Made by a program: the position numbers and the translations under genes | Shown here: positions 43,722 through 53,218 of the stretch, in pieces | Layout of the letters: each line of letters begins with the position of its first letter | Numbering within the stretch: position 1 is the stretch's first letter | Assembly (NCBI RefSeq): GCF_009765835.1 | Contig: NZ_LMUS01000001.1 | Span: forward strand, 1,450,513 to 1,514,512 | Direction of reading: 5' to 3' | Origin: Granulicella sp. L56 | GTDB taxonomy: Bacteria; Acidobacteriota; Terriglobia; Terriglobales; Acidobacteriaceae | DNA length: 64,000 nt | The notes under the pieces: model-generated | What the model was told of the DNA's origin: nothing | The model's database searches: none | What the model saw: the letters and a program-made list of their open reading frames with translations, nothing else

Positions 43722-43748
43722 CCAGAAGAGTCGAACTCTCAGATCTGG
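43722..43748 (+). terminator. Composite hairpin after the second GH106 gene
   Basis: CCAGA-AGAGT-CGA-ACTCT-CAGA-TCTGG: inner stem AGAGT/ACTCT and outer stem CCAGA/TCTGG with a 4-nt bulge. It starts 10 nt after the operon's last stop. No U-tract follows, so termination is only plausible. Confidence 0.35.
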
Positions 43749-43960
43749 CGGCTAAAGGTAGCGGCACCAGTATTCCAAAAGTCTTCCCACACTACCTCCG
43801 AGGCGCGAACAGTAACCTCATCGAGCAAACGCTGCTTTCTTCGTTGCGCAAGCGCGTTGTAGTCAGTCAGCACGAGACCGTCGAAACCCCACTGGTCCTT
43901 CAACGTTGTGCTCAGGAGCTAGCGATTTTGACAGGCGATCTCTCCATTGCGCAGGGCGGG
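43739..43960 (-). pseudogene. Relic of a GH3 beta-glucosidase
   Basis: Between the GH106 gene and the APC permease the minus strand reads NGEIACQNR, then an in-frame TAG at 43919-43921, then LLSTTLKDQWGFDGLVLTDY, followed by about 35 unrecognisable residues and a TGA. This is the conserved NG-x-x-x-C-x-N-x-x-L-L...L-R-x-x-W-G-F-x-G-x-V-x-S-D-Y segment of GH3 enzymes, with the Asp of TDY at the nucleophile position. No start, no flanking domains and an internal stop show that only a fragment remains, probably left by deletion of a glycosidase gene beside the galactoside operon. Confidence 0.65.
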
Positions 43961-43961
43961 T

Positions 43962-45341
43962 TCAACTCTCCATCGGATCCATCAGCTCCTCTGCGGCCGC
44001 TCCGCTGCGAGTACGGCGGCGAGCCCAGTAGAGTGCCAGTCCAAGTACGATCCATATCGAACCGAGAATCTGTGCATTGTGGCCAAGGTTGAGCCAAATG
44101 AAGGCGCTGATAAGCAGGCCGGCGAGTGGGATGGCCAACGGCAGCAGCACCTTCTCTTTCGAGCGGAACCGGTAGTGGATAAGTGCGGCGGCGTTGACCC
44201 CCATGAAGGCGATGAAGGCTCCAAAATTGAGCAGCTCCGCGCCGCGCTGATAAGTCAGCAGAAAGACGCCGAGCAGAGTGACGGCTCCTACCAGAAGCAC
44301 ATTGTTGCGCGGAATCGCGGTCTTTGGGCTCAGCGCTCCGAAGAATCGCTGAGGCAACGCATTCCCGCGGCCCATGCCGTACAGCAGACGCGCTGCTCCG
44401 AACTGCGCGGTGATGCCGGAGCCCATGTTTGCGATCAGCAGAGTCGCGTTGAGCAATTGAAAGAGGAAGCTGCCACCGATGCGACGGGCGACGTGGACAT
44501 AGGCAGTATCGACGAATGCCTCGGCAAAGGGACCGTGATATGGCCATGCGAGCTGGGCGACGTAGACCTCGATGGCCGAGAGGATGCCGACGATAAGGCA
44601 CGTCAGCACGGTGGCCAGCATGATGTTGCGGCGCGGATTCTCTACCTCTTCCGACATGGTGGAGATGCCGTCGAAGCCAATGTAAGTGAGGACCGCAATC
44701 GAAGTCCCGCGAAAGAGCAGAGACGGAGAAAAGGTGGAAGGATTGTAGAAGGGCGTTAGCCACTCGCCGCCAACCGGACGCGCGATGAACGCAAGATAGC
44801 GGATGGCATAGGCGAAGAAGATGACGACGACCAGGCTCATGCCGATGGCGAGAACACCGTTAAAGTGGCCCGATGCTTTGACTCCGCGCAGGTTGAGCAG
44901 CGTGAACAGAAGAACAAAGGCAACTGCCCACGAAGCATAGGGGATGCTGGGTAGTACGTTCCGCGCTGCGGCGCTGCACCAGATCGCGCAGACGATGGGG
45001 TTGAGTAGATAGTCCATCAACATCGACCAGCCGACGATGTATCCGGCTACGGGGTTGATCTCGCGGCCGACGTAGGTGTAGGCGGAGCCCGCGCTGGGAT
45101 AGACCCGCGCCATGCGTCCATAGCTGACGGCGGTGAAGAGCATGGCGACCATCGCAATGAGGATGGTCGAGACAACATGGCCGCGTGCAACGTTGCTGAC
45201 CACGCCGTAGATCCCCATCGGCGCCGTGGGCTGGATGATGACAATGCCGTAGGCGATGAGATGCCACAGCTTTAGCGACCGCTTAAGATGAGGTGCGGTT
45301 GTCTCGGCTCCGTCTGATTGCATTGTGATCGTTTTCACCAT
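43962..45341 (-). CDS. APC-superfamily permease
   Basis: A 459-residue inner-membrane transporter with about 12 hydrophobic segments. The APC signature region at the start is LWHLIAYGIVIIQPTAPMGIYGVVS, then SAGSAYTYVGREINPVAGYIVGW, GVKASGHFNGVLAIGMSLVV, IAVLTYIGFDGISTMSEEVENPRRNI and FGAARLLYGMGRGNALPQRFFG. The family carries amino acids and related amines. Its stop lies 58 nt beyond... the start of the next upstream gene's end: the alpha-galactosidase stop is 58 nt before this start, so it is the last gene of the receptor/galactosidase run. Uptake of an amino compound linked to the sugar is possible. The start is ATG 45341 or 45323. Confidence 0.88.
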   Translation of the reverse strand: MVKTITMQSDGAETTAPHLKRSLKLWHLIAYGIVIIQPTAPMGIYGVVSNVARGHVVSTILIAMVAMLFTAVSYGRMARVYPSAGSAYTYVGREINPVAGYIVGWSMLMDYLLNPIVCAIWCSAAARNVLPSIPYASWAVAFVLLFTLLNLRGVKASGHFNGVLAIGMSLVVVIFFAYAIRYLAFIARPVGGEWLTPFYNPSTFSPSLLFRGTSIAVLTYIGFDGISTMSEEVENPRRNIMLATVLTCLIVGILSAIEVYVAQLAWPYHGPFAEAFVDTAYVHVARRIGGSFLFQLLNATLLIANMGSGITAQFGAARLLYGMGRGNALPQRFFGALSPKTAIPRNNVLLVGAVTLLGVFLLTYQRGAELLNFGAFIAFMGVNAAALIHYRFRSKEKVLLPLAIPLAGLLISAFIWLNLGHNAQILGSIWIVLGLALYWARRRTRSGAAAEELMDPMES

Positions 45342-45399
45342 TCCGGAGATAGATAAAGCCTGTCGCTAGAGCCATCTTTAATTGATGACGCGTTGGACT

Positions 45400-47907
45400 T
45401 TACTGCTGTGAAGCATCGACTCCTGGCTGCCCCTCAACAAAGCGGCGATTCCTTTCCGGGCTGAACTTCGTAGCAATCGCTCCCGTAATGGTGATCGAGA
45501 AAGGATGCACATCCGGTTCCGGCGCAAAGCCTTCGGATTTGATCCGTGCCTTGAAGACGCCTGCATGGGTATAGGTGTGCATGACGTCGGACCCTTCCAT
45601 CGTGACGCCATCTCCGAAGTGCCATGTGTAATGAAGTACCGGCTGCGCCTCGTCTGCTGGCGCTGCGTGGAAGCCGATCGGTTCACCGGCTTTGCCGGAA
45701 GACGCTACCTTGATCGTAACGGCAGGCGCCTTTGCAGCAATGTCGGTGTTGACCACCTTGAAGACGCGTACGGAGTGGGGTGGCTGCTGGACCACGAGTG
45801 CTGCGCCAAGCGTACCTGGTCCGCCTGTCGCGCCCAATACTTCAGAGACAGCATAGTGCGCGCTGGGATCGAGATGAAGCATCGAGCGCGTAAGGCTATG
45901 CTGCCGGTTAGTCTCCGACCAGTTGAAGACTGTAACGATGGACTGGCGCGGGGTCTCTTTCAATAGAAAGATGCTCGGCTGCAAATCCTTGGCGTCGTAG
46001 GTCATCAGGTCAAGCGGGATCGATGCGTGTCCCAGCTTGGCCATGTCGAGCAGATCGCGGTTCTTCACTAGCGCGATCCGGTCGGCGGCTTCACCCAAAG
46101 TCGGCAGATCGTCGCCGATCTCGTAGAGTCCGCCGGAAATCGCCGAGAGCACAATAGAGATCTTTGCCTCGTCGAGCGTGAGCGGCTTCTCGCCACCGTG
46201 CCAGTTCTGATCATCGACAGTCTGTGTCGATACCGAGAAGGCATCAGGGTCTGCGAGATAGTAGTTGCGGTTCATGTAATAGCGGGCCGCAATGCCGGTA
46301 GCTGCGTCCTTGCTCGAAGAGAAGGTATGGCCCGTATCCTGCGAGATGCGGCCCATATCGACTAGTCCTACGGGATTTAGAAGTTCGCATCCATCTTTGT
46401 CGAGCAGCACGTTAGGCCCGACCGTGTCGCGGATGATCTGGATGCCGAGACGTTGCGCCTCGAGCGCCGTCGTCTGCGGTTTGTAATAGCTCCCCTCGAC
46501 AGCGCTGTCTTCCATGAAGTCCATCTTGATGTAGCGGATGCCCCAGTTGTTAACCAGCGTGGAGTAGGTGCTGCGCAGATAGGCCTGCGCGCCGGGGTTG
46601 GTGGTATCGAGCGCGTAAAGTCGATCAAGACCATTGGTGACGAGGCCAATATGAATCGGCTCGCCCTCTGCATTGTGAACTAGCCAGTCGGGATGATGCG
46701 TATAGACCCACGACCGCTCCGACACTTCGAAGGGCGCCGTCCAGATGCCGGGCGTCAGGCCCTCGTTCATGACCTTGCGCTCCAACTCCGCGATGCCCTG
46801 CGGGAACAGGTCCGCGTTGGGCGTAGCGTACTCGCCGCGAGCGAACTGGTAGCCCTCGTCCATGTGGAAGAAGGTATAACCATGCGACTTGAGATTTTCA
46901 GAGAGCCACTGGGCGTTGGTCAATGCCGTGCCCTCGTTGAGCCCGAAGTAGTAGGCGGTCCAACTCCACCAGCCTATCGGCGTCGGTGCCGTGACGCGCG
47001 CATGGTGCATATCGAGGATCAGGTGAGCGTAGGTCTCGAGCTGGCGATGGTAGTCGCTGTCGACGCTGAAGAGCATCCGCTCGGAGGAGAGTTTCGCGCC
47101 GGGAGCAACGCTCAGGCTGAGTTCAACGCGGTCTTTTGCGGGAGAGTGCTCCAAAGAGTTTTCGACGAGCAGCTCGGTCGTGCCGGTAGAGTCGACCTCA
47201 TACGATGTCATCGTTGCCGGGTCTCCAGTCGGAGCCATGTGCAAGCGAAGGACGCTGAGGAACTTGTCCGAAGTCAAAGCACCAATGAACCAGCTACGCT
47301 TGCTTTCGAGGTTATAAAGAAGCTGCACGCCGACGGCACGGTGAAGATCGTTCTCCGCATCGCCAAGGTCGCGGAGCTTCATCGCAGGGCGATCTTCGCT
47401 GAAGCTGTCGGACAACACGCGATCATCGCCAGCGGGCCCATTCAGGTTGATCAGAGCGCTGCCGTTTGATTCACTGTTGTTCGATTCAAGGACACGCAGT
47501 GATTGAACCTCAATAGCGTGTCCCGTCGTATTGTCCGCCGTGAGTTGCATATCGCCGAAAGGAGTGTCCTCGTAAGTACGCAGCTTGAGCAGCAGATCCG
47601 GCGCATCGTCGCGACCGGTGTAGCGAATGGTCGTCACCCTGGCAGGGCCAAGCTCACCTGCACCGCTCGCAGTGCTGACGATGTGCTTTGGATAGTCCGC
47701 GGCATGGAGCCACTTGCCGTTCACCTTAACCGCCGCACTGGCCCGAAGCACAGGTGCAGCGAAGCCGGGCGCGGAGAGCGTATAGCTGCCGTCAGCCGCA
47801 TTCGCGCTCAACTCCAGGGCTGCATCCTTCGGTGCAGCAGCGAAAGCCAGAGGACAGAGAATTGCAAGGGTAAGACCGATAATTTGACGGATGCTTCGCT
47901 GCTTCAT
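45400..47907 (-). CDS. GH36-like alpha-galactosidase with C-terminal PKD domain
   Basis: An 835-residue secreted enzyme with signal peptide (IIGLTLAILCPLAFAAA). An N-terminal beta-sandwich is followed by a clan GH-D barrel from about residue 305 (PIGWWSWTAYYFGLNEG, YTFFHMDEGYQFARGEY, GIWTAPFEVSERS). The predicted nucleophile is the Asp of YIKMDFMEDSA and the acid/base the Asp of VDMGRISQDTG. A beta domain follows and then a PKD domain at about 735-810 (LHYTWHFGDGVTMEGSDVMHTYTHAG), typical of surface or secreted carbohydrate enzymes. It is downstream of the third receptor on the same strand. Whether it prefers galactose or N-acetylgalactosamine cannot be told. Confidence 0.85.
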   Translation of the reverse strand: MKQRSIRQIIGLTLAILCPLAFAAAPKDAALELSANAADGSYTLSAPGFAAPVLRASAAVKVNGKWLHAADYPKHIVSTASGAGELGPARVTTIRYTGRDDAPDLLLKLRTYEDTPFGDMQLTADNTTGHAIEVQSLRVLESNNSESNGSALINLNGPAGDDRVLSDSFSEDRPAMKLRDLGDAENDLHRAVGVQLLYNLESKRSWFIGALTSDKFLSVLRLHMAPTGDPATMTSYEVDSTGTTELLVENSLEHSPAKDRVELSLSVAPGAKLSSERMLFSVDSDYHRQLETYAHLILDMHHARVTAPTPIGWWSWTAYYFGLNEGTALTNAQWLSENLKSHGYTFFHMDEGYQFARGEYATPNADLFPQGIAELERKVMNEGLTPGIWTAPFEVSERSWVYTHHPDWLVHNAEGEPIHIGLVTNGLDRLYALDTTNPGAQAYLRSTYSTLVNNWGIRYIKMDFMEDSAVEGSYYKPQTTALEAQRLGIQIIRDTVGPNVLLDKDGCELLNPVGLVDMGRISQDTGHTFSSSKDAATGIAARYYMNRNYYLADPDAFSVSTQTVDDQNWHGGEKPLTLDEAKISIVLSAISGGLYEIGDDLPTLGEAADRIALVKNRDLLDMAKLGHASIPLDLMTYDAKDLQPSIFLLKETPRQSIVTVFNWSETNRQHSLTRSMLHLDPSAHYAVSEVLGATGGPGTLGAALVVQQPPHSVRVFKVVNTDIAAKAPAVTIKVASSGKAGEPIGFHAAPADEAQPVLHYTWHFGDGVTMEGSDVMHTYTHAGVFKARIKSEGFAPEPDVHPFSITITGAIATKFSPERNRRFVEGQPGVDASQQ

Positions 47908-47982
47908 CTATGCGGCTCATCTCTTTGATTTTTGAACGCTTTGAATATCTGTGGTCCGTTGTCGATGAAATATTACGCTCGG

Positions 47983-50900
47983 CTAATACGAAAGCTTGAG
48001 CGAAAACTGGATCTGGCGTGGTGGCTGAGCGGCAGTAAGGAAGCCGAATCCAGGCGTGTCGCGCACCGTTGCGCCGACAGTGGCGCTGGCAGCGGCAGGA
48101 GCGAAGAGCGGATTGTAGTGATTGAGAATGTTGAAGAACTCCGAACGGAACTCTAGATTGAAGCGGTCCGTAAGGTGAAGGAGCTTGAAGAGAGAGAAGT
48201 CTATGTTTTCCGTACCGGGACCCGCGATGGTATTGCGGTTGACATTGCCGAAGGAGCCCTGGGCCGGATCGGTAAAGGCGCAGGTGTTGAAGTAGGTACC
48301 AGCGATGCAAGGCTTGCTGTTTGGGTTCCCCGCATAGTTCGGACGCTGCGAGCTGCCCACGTTACCGCCGCCGTCAGGGACGTTGGAGAAGTTGACCGCA
48401 TCCGTGGCCGTATACCAATTGCCGGTGGAGAGCGTGACAATGCTGCCGAGCTGCCAGTTGCCGATGACCGTGTTCAGTGCTTTGCCAGTGCTGCCGAGGA
48501 AGCGCTGCCCCTGGCCTATTGGAAGCGGATAGAGAGAGCTGAAGGTAAAGCGATGGCGAACGTCCGTGTCTGAGTTGCCATACTCCGCTTCAGGGTGACG
48601 GAAGTCGCGGAAGTCGCCTCCGTTCTGTGAGCCGAGGTTTGCGGATGAGGCATTGTCGAGGCCATGGGCATACGTGTACGCGGCCAGCAGCGAGAGACCG
48701 GAGCTGGAGCTGCGCGCAAGACTGAACTCCAGCGCGTTATAGTTGGACCGCCCTGAAGAACGAAACCACTGAATCGGAGCATCAATAGAAGGGATAGGTC
48801 GCCGAGGTGCAACCGGTGCAGTAGGATCGGCCGTGGGGGTAGCCTCATTGCCATTGAAGAAGGTGTAGAGCTTGAGACCGTGGGAACCGGCGTAGGCCGC
48901 GGTGAAGAGCAGGTTCGAGGGAAGCTGATATTCAGTGGAGAGCTGGTACTGCTGCACGTAAGGCGTAACCAGGTTCGGATCGAGTGAGTAGAGCAGCGGT
49001 GTATTGGGATCGGTAAGGGCGTTGACAGGAAAGCCGTCAGAGAGCACGCTGAGGCCGGGGATGGAGCAGTCTGTCTGTGCGGGGTTGGCGCTGCCCAGCG
49101 AGCAATTCGGCGAATAAGAATTAGTCGCGTAATAGGGTGGATTGTAGCCAGGGCTGGGGTTGGAATATGGTCCGCTCTCGCTGCCGCCATAGAAGAAGCC
49201 ATAACCCGCGCGGAGCACTGATTTAGAGGTCAGGCCATAGGCCACGCCGAGACGAGGTGCAAAGTTATTGAGGTCGGGCTTGATGAGACCATCGCTGCCA
49301 GTAGCGCTGACATGGATGATGGAAGCGAGTTGCGGCGTTAGGGTCGTAGGCTGGCCCTTGGGCAGGATCAGGGTCTGCGTGGCCAGGTCAAAGGTGGCCT
49401 CGTGGTTGTTTCGCTCACGGACGGTCTGATAAAGCTCGTAGCGCAGGCCGAAGTTGAGAGTAAGCCTGCGGCTCAACTTCCAATCGTCCTGGGCATAGAA
49501 GTTCCAGCTTGGGCGGAAGTAGTCGATATTGATAGCGTTGCTGATACTGCCGCCATCGGGGATGCCAATCAGGAACGATGCGAATCCTGAGCCTCCAGTA
49601 CCTGTCGTCGAAGAACCTGCGTTATCCGTAAACTGGGTACCGAAGTCGAGCGTGCCACGCGGTTCCGCGGGTTGATAGATGGCAAATTCATTGCGATCGA
49701 TCTCCGCGCCGAAACGGACGCTGTGGTTTCCCACATTCCAGCTCAGATTCTCCGAGATGATATAGGTGTTCTGAAGTTCGCGCGAAGGAAGGAAGAGCGA
49801 GCTTCCAATTTGGGAAACATCGCTGAAGGTCAACTGAGGCAGCCCCCCATTGGAGGGTGCAGAGGGAATGCCCGGAAATCCGATCTGTTGCGCGATGTCG
49901 GAGTTATAGCCGGGCTGAAGCCGGTTCGAGTAGATACGGTTATAGCCGAACCGAAACTCATTTACGAGATGCGGCGTGAAGATGTGCGTTTCCCCAATAG
50001 CAAGGCTGTGATAGTGAGTATTGCTGATGCCGGAGAAGAAGTCGCCGCCGTCAGCCACCGGACCGAAGACAGCGGGAATATTGGAGGGGACAGTTTCGAA
50101 GCTATAGCGGGCAAAGGCGGTGTCCGTATCGCTGATCTGCTCATCGAGACGAAGATCGAAGTTATTGCGGTTGATCACGCGCTTGGGGCTGGAAACGAAA
50201 TTGTAAGCGGGATTGTTCGCATTCGGTGCGGGATACAGTGCGGCAATGCGCGCGGCCAGAGGATCAATCACGCTGCCGGGAATCACATTGGCCGCCTGTC
50301 CGCCGGAGTAGCCGAACGGAACTCCACAATAACCAGCGCTGTTTACCGAGGACTGCTGCGCCAGGCGGCTGTTGAAGATCTCCCCCGGATACGTGGACTG
50401 CCCATTGCAATCCAATACCGGCATACCGGAGACAGGATCGGTGACGGGGCTGCTGTAGTCGATGTTAGAAGAGAAGTCGCCAGAGCGCTGCGCCAGCGTG
50501 GGGACAATCGCAGGAATAGGCTCGGAGTCGACGGAGCGGAAGCCTTCGTAGTCGGTGAAAAAGAAGGTGCGATTGCGGCCGTTGAAGATCTTCGGCAGAA
50601 CAATGGGGCCGCCGATGGTGCCACCGAACTGGTTCTGCTTGTATGGTTGACGGGTGACGTCGTAATAATTGCGGGCATCCAGCGCGTCATTGCGAAAGAA
50701 CTCATAGAACGCGCCATGAAGCTGGTTGGTGCCGGAGCGCGTCACGGCGTTGATGACCGCACCATTGCCGCGGCCAAACTCCGCGGTGTAAGAGCTGGTC
50801 TGGACCTTGAACTCCTGCAGCGACTCGACCGGCGGCTCAATGACGTAGCTCGAACCGTTGAGAAGATCGGGCAGGTTGGAGTTGTTGTCGATGCCGTCCA

Positions 50901-51507
50901 GCAGAAAATTATTTTGCAGACTGCGAGCTCCGTTGGCGCTGAAGCCGAAGCTGCTTTGATCGCGCGAGCCGGGGGCCGCGGGCGCCGTACCGGGCGACAA
51001 CAAGGCAAGCTGCGCGAAGTTGCGGCCGTTGAGTGGAAGATTCGAGATCTGGCGGCTGTCGATCACCTGGCCAAGATCGGAGGTCTCCGTCTGTAACTGA
51101 GCGGTGGAGTCGGTAACAGTGACAGACTGGCTGACCACTCCCACGCTGAGCGTGACATCGAAGACGACGCGCTGCTGTATCTGCAGTGTGATTGGAGTAG
51201 ATACAACGCTGTTGAATCCGGACCTGCTGGCCTTGAGGACGTAGTGGCCCACCTTGAGCGGAGCGATAACATACTCGCCGCTGGCGTTAGAGGTGGCAGT
51301 GACCACCGCGCCATGATCAACATCCGTAGCCGCAATCGTCACTCCCTCGATCACCGCCCCGGAGCCATCATGCACTGTGCCGGCGATGGCACCGGCGTCC
51401 TTTTGCGCAAGACACAGCGGACCACTCGCAAGGAGCAGAAAAACGCCTGCCGCAAGGGCAAGACAAAGACGAGCTTGTAGACGATAGATGGATGATAAAG
51501 GGGTCAT
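47983..51507 (-). CDS. Oar-like TonB-dependent receptor (galactoside locus)
   Basis: An outer-membrane receptor of about 1174 residues. The signal peptide is LCLALAAGVFLLLASGPLCLAQ. A carboxypeptidase-regulatory-like domain follows (GAIAGTVHDGSGAVIEGVTI), then a plug (NLPLNGRNFAQLALLSPGTA, FLLDGIDNNSNLPDLLNGSS) and a barrel ending ...IQFSLKLSY. The ATG at 51507 (MTPLSSIYRLQ) has GGAG 9 nt upstream. An upstream in-frame start at 51567 would add 20 residues and lies inside the proposed regulatory boxes. It leads a leftward run with the alpha-galactosidase and the APC permease. Confidence 0.9.
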   Translation of the reverse strand: MTPLSSIYRLQARLCLALAAGVFLLLASGPLCLAQKDAGAIAGTVHDGSGAVIEGVTIAATDVDHGAVVTATSNASGEYVIAPLKVGHYVLKASRSGFNSVVSTPITLQIQQRVVFDVTLSVGVVSQSVTVTDSTAQLQTETSDLGQVIDSRQISNLPLNGRNFAQLALLSPGTAPAAPGSRDQSSFGFSANGARSLQNNFLLDGIDNNSNLPDLLNGSSYVIEPPVESLQEFKVQTSSYTAEFGRGNGAVINAVTRSGTNQLHGAFYEFFRNDALDARNYYDVTRQPYKQNQFGGTIGGPIVLPKIFNGRNRTFFFTDYEGFRSVDSEPIPAIVPTLAQRSGDFSSNIDYSSPVTDPVSGMPVLDCNGQSTYPGEIFNSRLAQQSSVNSAGYCGVPFGYSGGQAANVIPGSVIDPLAARIAALYPAPNANNPAYNFVSSPKRVINRNNFDLRLDEQISDTDTAFARYSFETVPSNIPAVFGPVADGGDFFSGISNTHYHSLAIGETHIFTPHLVNEFRFGYNRIYSNRLQPGYNSDIAQQIGFPGIPSAPSNGGLPQLTFSDVSQIGSSLFLPSRELQNTYIISENLSWNVGNHSVRFGAEIDRNEFAIYQPAEPRGTLDFGTQFTDNAGSSTTGTGGSGFASFLIGIPDGGSISNAINIDYFRPSWNFYAQDDWKLSRRLTLNFGLRYELYQTVRERNNHEATFDLATQTLILPKGQPTTLTPQLASIIHVSATGSDGLIKPDLNNFAPRLGVAYGLTSKSVLRAGYGFFYGGSESGPYSNPSPGYNPPYYATNSYSPNCSLGSANPAQTDCSIPGLSVLSDGFPVNALTDPNTPLLYSLDPNLVTPYVQQYQLSTEYQLPSNLLFTAAYAGSHGLKLYTFFNGNEATPTADPTAPVAPRRPIPSIDAPIQWFRSSGRSNYNALEFSLARSSSSGLSLLAAYTYAHGLDNASSANLGSQNGGDFRDFRHPEAEYGNSDTDVRHRFTFSSLYPLPIGQGQRFLGSTGKALNTVIGNWQLGSIVTLSTGNWYTATDAVNFSNVPDGGGNVGSSQRPNYAGNPNSKPCIAGTYFNTCAFTDPAQGSFGNVNRNTIAGPGTENIDFSLFKLLHLTDRFNLEFRSEFFNILNHYNPLFAPAAASATVGATVRDTPGFGFLTAAQPPRQIQFSLKLSY

Positions 51508-51526
51508 GGCTTGCTCCGAATGCGGG

Positions 51527-51596
51527 ATAAACAAAATGTTTCCGATGCATAAACGAAATGTTTGCAAGGTTTGATTAGTACTTTTTACTTATGTTT
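51527..51596 (-). promoter_or_regulatory. Phased AAACAT boxes upstream of the third receptor
   Basis: On the minus strand three boxes begin with AAACAT, at 51596, 51563 and 51541, spaced 33 and 22 bp apart, whole multiples of 11 bp. Two of them extend to AAACATTTCGTTTAT and AAACATTTTGTTTAT, near-palindromes of form AAAC-N5-GTTT. The third, AAACATAAGTAA (51585-51596), is repeated exactly at 54453-54464. They probably bind a regulator cooperatively along one DNA face. Confidence 0.6.
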
Positions 51597-51941
51597 TACT
51601 TCGGTAGATCATTCATAACGTTACGTTACAGATATGTCAAGGGAATTATCGAGCTTCGAACGAAAGCACGCGAAAATCACACGATGGCATGAAAACCTAT
51701 AACGGGAATGACGAATTATTAGCAGTGACGAGGCGAATGGAGATGCGGCAACCGCCGGAGATTCCGGATGTCTTGGGTACTTCTGGATGAATGCTCGCTT
51801 TGAATTAAATGAATGGCGAGTTCTCGTCGAAAGCAGCAAACGAGACCTCAAGCCAGTCTGACCTGACAGCGTCGAATTAAATTGCGATCGATGCGACAGC
51901 AGCATCGCGCACGACACCATCGACTACGATGAAGCTGTGCT
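51597..51941. other. Intergenic stretch between receptor and kbaZ
   Basis: About 345 bp between the regulatory boxes of the receptor and the end of kbaZ. No convincing gene. The minus strand just past the kbaZ stop reads LEHSFIVVDGVVRDAAVASIAI before a stop in another frame, which could be a gene remnant but matches nothing I recognise. Confidence 0.4.
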
Positions 51942-53213
51942 CTAGCTGCAAGCTGCCGCGTAGACCCGCAGCACGTCGCGAATATGGTCCACAATCAGCG
52001 ACTCTGGGTCTCCGGCTATCTCTTTCTTTCGCAGCCGCAGATATTGCGCGGGCAAATAACGACTGCACATACTCTCCGGCATCGCCACCGTGGACAGGTT
52101 GGTAACCAGCTTATCGACTGCTGTCGCAATCTCTGGTTGGTTCCAGTAGTAACGAATCCTGTCGCTATAGCTGTAGAGACGCAGCAGCTTCTGGTCTGCG
52201 GGGCTGCCGCTGTAATAAGGCTGCCAATTCGCAGGCTCTCGCAGCATCGTCTCCTCGATCACCCGCGTCAGCAAGGACCGCTGCGCCTCCGGCACCAGTT
52301 GCGACTCCATATCTTCTAGCGCGCACAGCGCCTCGCGCATGGCGAACGTCAGCGCCGGCCCTACCTTCAGAATCGCAAATCCATCTTCCACCAGCGCCTT
52401 GTAAGCCAGCGGCAGTTGATAGTCGGTCGAGTGCGCCTCGAACACTATCTCTTCCTGCTGCGCCTGCAGCCAATCCACCAGTGGTCTGGCCTTGGCGCGA
52501 TCATACGCAACCACGGCATCGTGATCGAACTCGACGCCCGGCTGCACCACCAGCGCGATCACTCGTGGCCAGACGTCATCCAGACCCTGCTCTGCAAAGG
52601 CGCGCTTATGAACTTCGAGCGTATAAGCAGCCGCAGCGGTCGAAGTCACATCGAGTTCCTTGACCGAGTGCGTCGCCCCTCCTGGCACCGGAACCTCGGT
52701 TCCAATCACATACACCGGCGCATCGCCCGGCGTTCGCGCAGCCTCAGCGGCCTTGCATAGCTCGACGGCGCGCTTCGCGACCGCTTCATCGGAGAGGTGC
52801 GCCGGATCGCCACCGCACGCCATGCTCGCGTCCAGATGGATCTTGGTAAAGCCCGCCTGTACATACTCGGCGACCATCGCTACCGCGTTCTCCATCGCCT
52901 TCTCCGCAGGCATCGCGCGCCACGGATTGGGACCGAGATGGTCTCCGCCGAGAATCAGTGATCTCGCATCGAGCCCGGCGGCGGCGACATGCTCGAGCAC
53001 GAAGCTGCGAAACTCCGCCGGCCGCATTCCCGTGTAGCCGCCAAACTGGTTCACCTGGTTGCTGGTAGCCTCTACCAACAACAACGATCCATCCTCGGCG
53101 GCTTGCTCCGCCGCTGCACGAATGACCCAGGGATGCGCGGAGCAGACCGAATAGATGCCGATCGGGGTCCCCTGCACACGCTTTTCGAGATGTTTCTGCA
53201 GTGATGAACTCAT
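51942..53213 (-). CDS. kbaZ: KbaZ/GatZ-type tagatose-bisphosphate aldolase subunit
   Basis: A 423-residue TIM-barrel protein of the KbaZ/GatZ family: PIGIYSVCSAHPWVIRAAAEQA, LLLVEATSNQVNQFGGYTGM, LILGGDHLGPNPW, FTKIHLDASMACGGDP, YVIGTEVPVPGGAT, FEAHSTDYQLP and AILKVGPALTFAMREAL. In E. coli it is a helper subunit that stabilises the class II catalytic subunit KbaY/GatY, which is not seen in this window. The ATG at 53213 is chosen; a TTG at 53222 overlaps the agaS stop. The two genes are practically fused, with the stop of agaS at 53219-53221. Confidence 0.9.
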   Translation of the reverse strand: MSSSLQKHLEKRVQGTPIGIYSVCSAHPWVIRAAAEQAAEDGSLLLVEATSNQVNQFGGYTGMRPAEFRSFVLEHVAAAGLDARSLILGGDHLGPNPWRAMPAEKAMENAVAMVAEYVQAGFTKIHLDASMACGGDPAHLSDEAVAKRAVELCKAAEAARTPGDAPVYVIGTEVPVPGGATHSVKELDVTSTAAAAYTLEVHKRAFAEQGLDDVWPRVIALVVQPGVEFDHDAVVAYDRAKARPLVDWLQAQQEEIVFEAHSTDYQLPLAYKALVEDGFAILKVGPALTFAMREALCALEDMESQLVPEAQRSLLTRVIEETMLREPANWQPYYSGSPADQKLLRLYSYSDRIRYYWNQPEIATAVDKLVTNLSTVAMPESMCSRYLPAQYLRLRKKEIAGDPESLIVDHIRDVLRVYAAACS

Positions 53214-53218
53214 GGCGC

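Noticed and set aside
43722..43760. Possible tRNA T-arm remnant (GAGAGTTCGACTCT on the minus strand)
   Set aside because: The stem does not pair as a T arm, and no acceptor or anticodon arm is present; it is better explained as a hairpin at the end of an operon.
49672..51096. 474-codon plus-strand frame
   Set aside because: Antisense to the third TonB-dependent receptor, with repetitive I/V/A/R composition typical of a reversed receptor.
51877..51944. Minus-strand tail LEHSFIVVDGVVRDAAVASIAI after kbaZ
   Set aside because: Looks slightly protein-like and could be a remnant, but it is too short and matches no family I can name.
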